This document shows, piece by piece, positions 1 through 5,511 of a DNA stretch of 8,545 nucleotides. Below the pieces are notes generated by a model, which did not search any database, was not told the origin of the DNA, and worked only from the letters and a program-made list of their open reading frames with translations. The first letter of the stretch is position 1, and every line of letters starts with the position of its first letter. The translations under genes and the position numbers were made by a program. Where the stretch lies: NCBI GenBank assembly GCA_024638355.1, contig JAHEKO010000145.1, forward strand, positions 1 to 8,545, in the 5' to 3' direction. This stretch comes from Acidobacteriota bacterium. GTDB lineage: Bacteria > Acidobacteriota > Thermoanaerobaculia > Multivoradales > JAHEKO01.

Positions 1-1194
1 GCCGACCAGGCGGCCGTCGATCAGCGAGTCGACGAAGTTGAGCAGGACGTCGACCACCGCGATCAGGGCGATGAAGCCGAGCAGCATGGCGCCGACGTTG
101 ACCGCCAGCTTCAGGCCGTCGGTGATGCCGTTGGTAGCCGCCTCGATCACGTTGCTGCCGCTCTCGATCGACGGCAGCTCGACGTCGCCCGCGGTCTGCG
201 AGTGCTCGAGCTCCGGGTAGATGATCTTGCCGATCACCAGCGCCGCCGGCGCCGACATCACCGTCGCGGCCACCAGATGGCCGGCCGGCACCCCGAGCGC
301 GATGTAGCCCGCCAGAACGCCTCCGGCGATGGTCGCGAAGCCGCCCACCATCACCGTCAGCAGCTCGGAGCGGGTCATGGCGGGCAGGAAGGGCCGGATC
401 AGAAGCGGCGCCTCGGTCTGCCCGACGAAGATGTTGGCGCTACAGGAGAGCGTCTCGGCGCCGCTGGTCCCGATGGTCCAGCGCATGAAGTGGCTGATCG
501 CCATGATCAGCTTCTGCATCACTCCCAGGTAGTAGAGGACCGCCATGAAGCCGCCGAAGAAGACGATCGTCGGCAGCACCTTGAAGGCGAACTGCACGCC
601 GAAGCCGGGCCAACTCGTGCCGGGACCGAAGTGCTGGGGATCGGCGAGGTTGCCGAACAGGAACCGCGCGCCGTAGTCGGAGAGGTTGAGGAACTCCGCC
701 ACCCGCGCGCTGAAGCCCTGGAAGATCTGCTCGCCGGGGATCTGGCGCGAGATCAGCATCGCGATGCCGAGGATCATGAAGAGGGCGCCGAGGTAGGAAC
801 CCCAGCGGGCGGGGATCCCGACCCAGCCGCGCACGACCAGGAGGGCCACCACCAGGCCGAGCAGATACGCGTCGACGGGCGCCGGCACGAGCGTCAAGAG
901 GTAGCCGACGGCGAGTGCGACCGGAACCACCATCGCTATGCGCTTCCAGTCGCGCTGCTTTCCCGCCGACTCACCCCGCAGCAGGTAGCTGACGATCAGC
1001 AGCCCGAGCAGGATCATGCCGACAAAGCTCAGGTAGTCCTTGCGCAGGATGATCAGGGCGAGGATGAACTGCAGGCTGAGCCCCCAGAGCACCGGCCGCA
1101 GCTGCACGTGCCGCCGGTGGTAGCTGAGCGCCCAGGCGATACCGACCAGGGCGACGAGTCCAAGCAGGCTGACAGGGTTCATCGGAGCGACCAT
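1..1194 (-). CDS. nupC: NupC-type concentrative nucleoside transporter (CNT family), 3' end cut by window edge
   Basis: Reading the minus strand from 1194 gives an open frame of 398 codons that runs off the left edge. It is an inner-membrane protein with many hydrophobic helices. The CNT signature is unmistakable: SANIFVGQTEAPLLIRPF (about residues 250-270) and NGITDGLKLAVNVGAMLLGF near the end, matching the two conserved nucleoside/Na+ binding segments of vcCNT and E. coli NupC. The N-terminus MNPVSLLGLVALVGIAWAL is a typical first helix. CNT proteins import nucleosides with Na+ or H+. The family is about 400-430 residues long, so probably only the last few tens of residues are missing. Two in-frame ATGs exist, at 1194 and 1182 (MNPVSLL). 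Neither has a Shine-Dalgarno. A weak TAGTAT at 1193-1198 would favour 1182. The gene is divergent from the dehydrogenase at 1249. Confidence 0.93.
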   Translation of the reverse strand, partial: MVAPMNPVSLLGLVALVGIAWALSYHRRHVQLRPVLWGLSLQFILALIILRKDYLSFVGMILLGLLIVSYLLRGESAGKQRDWKRIAMVVPVALAVGYLLTLVPAPVDAYLLGLVVALLVVRGWVGIPARWGSYLGALFMILGIAMLISRQIPGEQIFQGFSARVAEFLNLSDYGARFLFGNLADPQHFGPGTSWPGFGVQFAFKVLPTIVFFGGFMAVLYYLGVMQKLIMAISHFMRWTIGTSGAETLSCSANIFVGQTEAPLLIRPFLPAMTRSELLTVMVGGFATIAGGVLAGYIALGVPAGHLVAATVMSAPAALVIGKIIYPELEHSQTAGDVELPSIESGSNVIEAATNGITDGLKLAVNVGAMLLGFIALIAVVDVLLNFVDSLIDGRLVG

Positions 1195-1214
1195 ACTACC
1201 CGGAGCCGCGGCCT

Positions 1215-1242
1215 CTGACTAACCCGATCAGTGGGCTACAAT
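1215..1242 (+). promoter_or_regulatory. Putative sigma70-type promoter of the dehydrogenase, leaderless spacing
   Basis: A TACAAT hexamer at 1237-1242 (5 of 6 to TATAAT) follows CTGACT at 1215-1220 (4 of 6 to TTGACA) with a 16-bp spacer. Standard spacing places +1 at about 1249, which is the A of the ATG. There is no Shine-Dalgarno before that ATG. The whole divergent gap to nupC is only 54 bp. Inferred from the sequence pattern only. Confidence 0.5.
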
Positions 1243-1248
1243 CTGGTC

Positions 1249-2295
1249 ATGGCGACCGGCATCGAAGGACTGATGGCCGCTTGGGACGGCCTGGGAGTGG
1301 TCTGCCGACACGACCGGCCCACCGGCACCTGGATATTCATCTGCCTCCACAACGACAAACTCGGACCGGCGACCGGCGGTACTCGCATGCGGGTCTATCC
1401 GGAGCTGGTCGACGCCATGCGAGACGGCATGCGGCTCGCCGAGGGCATGACCTTCAAATGGGCCGGCATCGGCGTTCCCGCCGGCGGCGGCAAGGCCGTC
1501 CTGGCCATACCGGAGCCGATGGAAGGCGATGCCCGCACCGGCCTGCTGCATCGCTACGGCGAGCTGGTCGAGTCACTCAAGGGGGCGTTTCGCACGGGTG
1601 AGGATCTCGGCATCACCACCAGCGACATGCAGACCGTCGCCGACCGCACCCGCTTCGTCCAGGGCTTCCAGAACGGCAAGAAGATCAACCCGAGCCCGTT
1701 TACCGCTCGCGGGGTCTACAGCGGCATCCGCGCCGCTCTCGGCGTCGTTCTCGGCAGCGACTCGCCCGCCGGACGCACCGTCCTGGTTCAGGGCGTCGGC
1801 AACGTCGGGGCCGGCCTGGCGCGCTTGCTCGCCGAGGCCGGCGCAAAGGTGCTGGTCAACGACCTCGATGACGAGCGCGCCGCCGAGCTGGCGCGCGAGA
1901 TCGGCGGCGACACCATCGACGGCGGCGAGCTGTTCGACACCGAGTGCGACGTCTACGCCCCCTGCGCCATCGGCGCGACGCTCAACAGCGAGAGTATTCC
2001 GCGCCTCAAGTGCAAGATCGTGGGCGGCTCGGCCAACAACCAGCTGGCGGAGGAGAGCGACGGAGCGCGCCTGCGAGACCGCGGGATCGTCTACGCCCCG
2101 GACTACATCATCAACGCCGGCGGGGCTCTCTCCTTTGCCCTGATGGAGCAGGGCATCTCCGATCACGGGGAGCTTCTCGAGCGCATGGAGAGCGTGGGCG
2201 AGACCGTCTCCGAGATCCTCACCGAAGCTCTCCGCGACGACGAGCTCCCGGTGGCCGCGGCCCGCCGCCGGATCGAGCGCGCGCTCGGCGGCTAG
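1249..2295 (+). CDS. Leucine/valine/glutamate-type amino-acid dehydrogenase (Glu/Leu/Phe/Val DH family)
   Basis: This 348-residue protein resembles bacillary leucine dehydrogenase along its length: LGPATGGTRM (38-47), EGMTFKWAG with substrate lysine K70, PAGGGKAVL with catalytic lysine K82, TGEDLGIT with catalytic D119, a Rossmann QGVGNVG (181-187), DVYAPCAIGATLN, GSANNQLAE and IVYAPDYIINAGG. The family catalyses reversible NAD(P)+-dependent oxidative deamination of amino acids to 2-oxoacids in the cytoplasm. The exact substrate is uncertain. The residue after GPA, Leu in LeuDH and at a specificity-determining position, is Thr42 here. I chose ATG 1249 over the in-frame GTG at 1231, because the latter overlaps the apparent -10 box and adds residues that other family members lack. 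The stop overlaps the convergent peroxiredoxin stop in one CTAG at 2292-2295, so there is no separate terminator. Confidence 0.93.
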   Translation: MATGIEGLMAAWDGLGVVCRHDRPTGTWIFICLHNDKLGPATGGTRMRVYPELVDAMRDGMRLAEGMTFKWAGIGVPAGGGKAVLAIPEPMEGDARTGLLHRYGELVESLKGAFRTGEDLGITTSDMQTVADRTRFVQGFQNGKKINPSPFTARGVYSGIRAALGVVLGSDSPAGRTVLVQGVGNVGAGLARLLAEAGAKVLVNDLDDERAAELAREIGGDTIDGGELFDTECDVYAPCAIGATLNSESIPRLKCKIVGGSANNQLAEESDGARLRDRGIVYAPDYIINAGGALSFALMEQGISDHGELLERMESVGETVSEILTEALRDDELPVAAARRRIERALGG

Positions 2296-2780
2296 CCGCG
2301 CAGGTACGCCAGCAGCTCTTCGGCGGAGCTGACGGTGACCCCCGGCCCGGGCTCGACGCCGAGCCACTCCACCACGCCGTCGTCGACCACGGCGGCGTAG
2401 CGCTGCGAGCGCCGGCCGAGGCCGAAGCCGCTGCCGTCGAGCTCGAGACCGATCGCCCGTGCGAAGTCGCCGTTGCCGTCGGCCAGCATCAGGATGTCGT
2501 CGCCGACGTTGCGAGCCCTGGCCCAGGCATCCATGACGAAGACGTCGTTGACGGCGACGCAGGCGATCGTGTCGACTCCGGCCGCCTGGATGTCGGTAGA
2601 GCGCGCCTGGTAGCCGGGCAGATGGGTGTCGGAACAGGCGGGGGTGAACGCTCCGGGAACCGCGAACAGCGCGACCCGGCGCCCCTTGAAGAGCTCATCG
2701 GTCGTCAGCTGCCGAGGGCCATCGGCGCTCATCGTCGTGAATCGCGCCGCGGGAATCGGGTCTCCGATCTCGATAGACAT
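2292..2780 (-). CDS. Prx5-type peroxiredoxin (AhpC/TSA/redoxin superfamily)
   Basis: This 162-residue thioredoxin-fold peroxidase reduces H2O2 and organic hydroperoxides in the cytoplasm. The active-site block is PGAFTPACSDTHLPGY, with the PxxxTxxC motif and peroxidatic Cys49. Further Prx5-group hallmarks follow: VNDVFVMDAWA and GRRSQRYAAVVDDG, the latter supplying the conserved active-site Arg. Only one other cysteine exists, C74 (TIACVAVND). There is none in the C-terminal half where human PRDX5 has its resolving Cys151, so a 1-Cys mechanism using a low-molecular thiol or a partner protein is likely. The frame stays open up to 2837, but MSIEIGDPIP at 2780 is the family-typical N-terminus and the longer form would run through a TATACT box. 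The gene is convergent with the dehydrogenase and divergent from the GNAT gene. Confidence 0.92.
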   Translation of the reverse strand: MSIEIGDPIPAARFTTMSADGPRQLTTDELFKGRRVALFAVPGAFTPACSDTHLPGYQARSTDIQAAGVDTIACVAVNDVFVMDAWARARNVGDDILMLADGNGDFARAIGLELDGSGFGLGRRSQRYAAVVDDGVVEWLGVEPGPGVTVSSAEELLAYLRG

Positions 2781-2789
2781 GCGGCGAAC

Positions 2790-2795
2790 AGTATA
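2790..2795 (-). promoter_or_regulatory. Putative -10 box of the peroxiredoxin gene
   Basis: On the minus strand TATACT (5 of 6 to TATAAT) ends 9 nt before the ATG at 2780. This predicts a start site about 3 nt upstream of the codon, so an almost leaderless transcript. No Shine-Dalgarno is visible and I see no convincing -35. It is part of the palindrome GTATAC at 2791-2796. Confidence 0.4.
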
Positions 2796-2851
2796 CGATC
2801 GCCGCTCCAGCCCCGTGCTACTCTTCGAGTGCTGCACGTCGGCCCGTCACC

Positions 2852-3388
2852 ATGCCCAAAAGGTTCCCCCAAGAAGCGGTCCTCCGGGACGGGAGGAGAG
2901 TCCTGATCCGCCCGTTCGGCGAGCAGGATACTGACGCCCTCTGGGCGTTTTTCCAGACCCTGCCGCCCAACATCCGCCGGTTCGCCTGGCACAACGTCGA
3001 GGACCGCGCCCTGATCGAGTCGTGGGGCCGCAACGTCGACTACTCCGCCGTTCTGCCCCTGCTGGCGATCGACGAAAAACGCGTCGTCGCCGACGCCACC
3101 CTGAAGCGCCGTGAGGGTGGGCCCTTGCGGATGGTCGGCCGGCTGTCGTGGCTGCTCGATCCGGAATACCGGGGCCAGGGTCTCGGCACGCTCCTGATCA
3201 ACAACTTCATCAGCATCGGCCGTTCCTACGGCCTTCGCCACCTGACCTGCATGCTGATCTCCGACCTCGAGGCCGACGCGATTCGCACGCTGCGCGGACT
3301 CGGCTTCGACGAGATCCCGATCGCCGACTACGGCAGCGATCCCGACGGCAACCCGCACGACATGGTCAAGCTGGTCTTGCGCCTGTAG
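2852..3388 (+). CDS. GNAT-family N-acetyltransferase, resembling the acetyltransferase domain of Pat-type protein acetylases
   Basis: The protein has 178 residues and a single GNAT domain. The N-terminal block LRDGRRVLIRPFGEQD (11-26) followed by an FF..LPP..RRF segment is typical of stand-alone or Pat-associated GNAT proteins. Motif A is LDPEYRGQGLGTLLI (102-116), with the acetyl-CoA pyrophosphate loop R107-x-x-G110-x-G112. The later segment DAIRTLRGLGFDEI fits motif B. The acceptor cannot be named: in Pat/Pka-type enzymes this domain acetylates lysines of metabolic enzymes, but no nucleotide-binding regulatory domain is attached here. The ATG at 2852 has no Shine-Dalgarno. The gene is divergent from the peroxiredoxin (71-bp gap) and convergent with the metallopeptidase (12-bp gap, no terminator visible). 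The GNAT call is firm and the substrate is unknown. Confidence 0.88.
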   Translation: MPKRFPQEAVLRDGRRVLIRPFGEQDTDALWAFFQTLPPNIRRFAWHNVEDRALIESWGRNVDYSAVLPLLAIDEKRVVADATLKRREGGPLRMVGRLSWLLDPEYRGQGLGTLLINNFISIGRSYGLRHLTCMLISDLEADAIRTLRGLGFDEIPIADYGSDPDGNPHDMVKLVLRL

Positions 3389-3400
3389 CGCGAGCCGGGC

Positions 3401-3763
3401 TCAGTACGGCAGGTCCTCTTCCTCGAAGCCGAAGTAGTGCCCCAGCTCGTGGACGACGGTGTCGCGAATCTCCTGGATCGCCTCTTCGCGGCTGCGGCTC
3501 AACCGACAGATCGGCCCGCGGTAGATGACGATCCGGTCCGGTAGGGCCGAGTAGAAGGAGTCGCGCTCCGGTAGCGGAACGCCCTGGTAGAGGCCGAGCA
3601 GGTCGTCGTGGTCGGGGTCCATGCCCATCTCGAGCAGGAGCTCGCGGCTCGGCTCGTCCTCGACCACCACGGCCACGTTCTCGATCGCCCGAGCGAACTC
3701 GGCCGGTAGGTCGTCGAGGGCACGGCCGACGAGCCGCTCGAATTCCTCACGCCGGATGCGCAT
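3401..3763 (-). CDS. Small zincin-like metallopeptidase family protein (HExxH, Zincin_1 type)
   Basis: This 120-residue soluble protein starts MRIRREEFERLVGRALDDLP and ends in a zinc-site motif, HELGHYFGFEEEDL (H105, E106, H109, then G112 and an acidic cluster). The layout matches the compact bacterial family Pfam PF06262, which has HExxHxxG near the C-terminus. Members are assumed to be zinc peptidases, but their physiological substrates are generally unknown. The middle part (LGLYQGVPLPERD, LPDRIVIYRGPI) is also typical of the family. The ATG at 3763 lies 14 nt after the stop of the upstream NSS transporter, preceded by a GGGG that can serve as a weak ribosome site, so the two genes are very likely co-transcribed. 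A much longer open frame continues upstream in this frame to 5767, but there it is only a shadow in another frame of the transporter. Confidence 0.88.
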   Translation of the reverse strand: MRIRREEFERLVGRALDDLPAEFARAIENVAVVVEDEPSRELLLEMGMDPDHDDLLGLYQGVPLPERDSFYSALPDRIVIYRGPICRLSRSREEAIQEIRDTVVHELGHYFGFEEEDLPY

Positions 3764-3777
3764 CGGCCCCAGCCAGG

Positions 3778-5133
3778 CTAGCCGAGAAACGCCGCCAGGA
3801 TCCGCGTTCCGAGCGGGAAGAGGCTCAAGAGCACCAGGAAGATGAACAGCGGGCAGACGAAGCGCACGAAGAATCCCCAGAAGGCGACCCCCGCGGCGGT
3901 CATGCCGCCGCCCTCGCGCAGCTCGGCGCCGGCGTTGCGGAAGCCCCAGACCCATCCGGTGAAGATACACAAGAGCATGGCACCGACCGCGAGCGAGATG
4001 TTGCCCCAGATCAGGTCCATCACGCCCAGGAAACCGGTTGCGCCCATGAGAGATATCGACTGAAGCGCCGGGCTCGACGGCTCTAGCGCGGCCGGAAGCC
4101 CGATCAGGAACGCCGCCCCGCCCACCACCCAGACCGACTTCGCCCGCGTCCAGCGGCGGTCGTCGACGAAGTACGACACCGGAACTTCGAGCAGCGATAC
4201 GGTCGAGGTGAGCGCCGCGATCGACAGCAGGATGAAGAAGATGGCCGCCACCAGGCTGCCGAGCGGCATCTGCGCGAAGATCGCCGGCAGCGCCTCGAAG
4301 ATCAGCGGCGGCCCGGCGGTCGGATTGCCGCCGAGCGCGAAGAGCGCCGGAAAGATCATGAAGCCGGCGAGCAACGCGATGCCGGTGTCGAAGAGCGCCA
4401 CCCAGGCGCCCGAGGTCTGCAGATTGGCCGACTTCGGCAGGTAGGAGCCGTAGGTGATCATCGCTCCCATCCCCAGGCTGAGCGAGAAGAACGCCTGGCC
4501 GAGCGCCGCCAGGACCGTGGTCATGGTCACCACCGAGAAGTCGGGCTTGACCAGAAACTCGACGCCCTTGCTCGCGCCGGGCAAGGTCAGCCCCCGCGCG
4601 ATCAGGAGCAGCATCAGCAGCAGGAGCATCGGCATCAGGACGCGGGCGGCTTTCTCGATGCCCTTCTCCACGCCGCGCGCCACCACCAGGACGGTCATCA
4701 GAATGAAGATCGCGAAGAGTGGAATGCCCAGCAGGGCGTTGGCGCTGAAGTCGCCGAGCGTCATGCTCGGAGCGAGAAAGCTCTTGAAGATGTACCCAAA
4801 GGCCCAGCCGGCGATGACGCCGTAATAGCTCAGGATGCAGACGCCGGTCAAAACCCCGAGGGCGCCGACGAGCGTCCACGGCCCACCGCCGCGGAGCTTG
4901 AGGATCGCGCCCACCGGGTTCTTCTTGGTGTGGCGGCCCATCGCCAGTTCGCAGTACAGGTACGGCAGGCAGATCAGCAGCACGCAGGCGAGGTAGAGCA
5001 CGATGAAGGCGGCCCCGCCGTTGGTGCCCGCGACGTAGGGGAAGCGCCAGATGTTGCCCAACCCGATCGCCGAGCCGGCCGCCGCCAGAATGAAGCCGGC
5101 GGTCGATTGCCACTGTCCGCGGTTCTGCTGCAT
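3778..5133 (-). CDS. Neurotransmitter:sodium symporter (NSS/SNF) family transporter, bacterial 11-TM type
   Basis: This 451-residue inner-membrane protein probably imports an amino acid or related amine with Na+. TM1 contains AIGLGNIWRFPYVAGTNGG (22-40), the unwound Na+/substrate segment of LeuT-fold NSS proteins with the gating Arg30. TM6 contains FFSLSLGMGAMITYGSYL (about 215-232), the second unwound segment. TM8 contains ALTSTVSLLEV (about 307-317), with T309/S310 at the position of the LeuT Na2-site pair. I count 11 hydrophobic segments, as in MhsT and Tyt1 (about 450-460 residues) rather than the 12 of LeuT. The start is well defined: ATG 5133 has a perfect AGGAGG four bases upstream. 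A 378-bp gene-free region precedes it, and the zincin gene follows 14 nt downstream. The substrate cannot be read from the sequence. Confidence 0.95.
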   Translation of the reverse strand: MQQNRGQWQSTAGFILAAAGSAIGLGNIWRFPYVAGTNGGAAFIVLYLACVLLICLPYLYCELAMGRHTKKNPVGAILKLRGGGPWTLVGALGVLTGVCILSYYGVIAGWAFGYIFKSFLAPSMTLGDFSANALLGIPLFAIFILMTVLVVARGVEKGIEKAARVLMPMLLLLMLLLIARGLTLPGASKGVEFLVKPDFSVVTMTTVLAALGQAFFSLSLGMGAMITYGSYLPKSANLQTSGAWVALFDTGIALLAGFMIFPALFALGGNPTAGPPLIFEALPAIFAQMPLGSLVAAIFFILLSIAALTSTVSLLEVPVSYFVDDRRWTRAKSVWVVGGAAFLIGLPAALEPSSPALQSISLMGATGFLGVMDLIWGNISLAVGAMLLCIFTGWVWGFRNAGAELREGGGMTAAGVAFWGFFVRFVCPLFIFLVLLSLFPLGTRILAAFLG

Positions 5134-5137
5134 CGCT

Positions 5138-5143
5138 CCTCCT
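5138..5143 (-). promoter_or_regulatory. Ribosome binding site of the NSS transporter
   Basis: On the minus strand a perfect AGGAGG lies four bases before the ATG at 5133. It fixes the start codon. It also contrasts with the unit-leading genes in this window that lack any Shine-Dalgarno. Confidence 0.85.
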
Positions 5144-5186
5144 AAACGCAGGGTTACCTACCCGCCCCAACCCGATCTCAGCCCGG

Positions 5187-5218
5187 CCGGTCCGCGACAT
5201 CGCCAGCTCCGGGACCGG
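5187..5218 (-). repeat. Inverted repeat in the leader of the NSS transporter
   Basis: Perfect 7-bp arms CCGGTCC (5187-5193) and GGACCGG (5212-5218) enclose 18 nt. In the transcript this could form a hairpin about 55-85 nt upstream of the start codon. There is no T-tract, so an intrinsic terminator is not supported. No known riboswitch class is recognised. Confidence 0.4.
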
Positions 5219-5275
5219 GCACACGAACCCTGCCAGACGCCGGTGAACAAAACGCGACTGCAGGCTCGTCGGCCG

Positions 5276-5305
5276 ATTGTACGGCAAGGGCGGCGCCGAT
5301 GTCGC
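5276..5305 (-). promoter_or_regulatory. Putative promoter of the NSS transporter-metallopeptidase unit
   Basis: On the minus strand GCGACA (5300-5305, 4 of 6 to TTGACA) and TACAAT (5276-5281, 5 of 6) are separated by 18 bp. A start near 5269 would give a leader of about 135 nt ending in the strong AGGAGG. The TACAAT hexamer is identical to the -10 proposed for the dehydrogenase. The -35 is weak. Confidence 0.35.
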
Positions 5306-5427
5306 GCCGCGGCGGCGGCGGAATGGGCCTAGCCTGACCTTCTCACCGGCTTTCGTCGCGAGGCGGCGTAGGTGCCTGGAGACGCGGTGCCTTGCGACCG
5401 AGCGCACCGCAGGCGTATGCCAGATCG

Positions 5428-5461
5428 ATCGGAGCCCAGCCCGCCAGGGCGTAGCTCCGAT
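5428..5461 (-). terminator. Strong nested hairpin downstream of the sulfatase, possible terminator without T-tract
   Basis: Perfect 8-bp arms ATCGGAGC (5428-5435) and GCTCCGAT (5454-5461) enclose a second stem, GCCC (5439-5442) with GGGC (5447-5450) around a GCCA loop. The two stems are separated by a 3/3 internal loop. The hairpin begins about 50 nt past the sulfatase stop in the sulfatase's direction of transcription. No run of T follows on either strand. It may therefore be a 3'-end stabilising or factor-assisted terminator structure rather than a classical intrinsic terminator. Confidence 0.4.
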
Positions 5462-5511
5462 GGGCTGCCCGACCGAGCCAAGTGCCGCAGATTCAGGTGC
5501 ATACGACGGCG

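Larger units (their letters stand above)
5134..5511. other. 378-bp gene-free region between sulfatase and NSS transporter
   Basis: No convincing gene is seen on either strand. Open frames here are short, lack ribosome sites and run antisense into neighbours. The right part (5414-5505) is rich in inverted repeats and lies behind the sulfatase stop. The middle has a GC-rich 7-bp hairpin, 5290-5296 with 5304-5310. The left part is probably the untranslated leader of the NSS transporter. It contains the TACAAT promoter candidate at 5276-5281, and a 7-bp inverted repeat CCGGTCC/GGACCGG (5187-5193 with 5212-5218). Confidence 0.6.

Noticed and set aside
202..1218. A 338-codon open frame on the plus strand
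   Set aside because: It is antisense to nupC, which has clear CNT motifs. The translation is a low-complexity His/Arg/Asp/Glu-rich sequence typical of an antisense shadow in GC-rich DNA, with no ribosome site.
1573..2367. A 264-codon minus-strand open frame
   Set aside because: It is antisense to the amino-acid dehydrogenase and overlaps the peroxiredoxin. The composition is Ala/Arg/Gly-rich and no family is recognised.
2781..2837. N-terminal extension of the peroxiredoxin from an ATG at 2837
   Set aside because: The extra 19 residues have no counterpart in Prx5 proteins, no ribosome site precedes 2837, and the stretch contains the apparent -10 box.
5290..5310. GC-rich 7-bp hairpin as a terminator
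   Set aside because: Perfect arms GCGGCGC/GCGCCGC with a 7-nt loop, but no T-tract on either side. Such short GC palindromes are expected by chance in this base composition.
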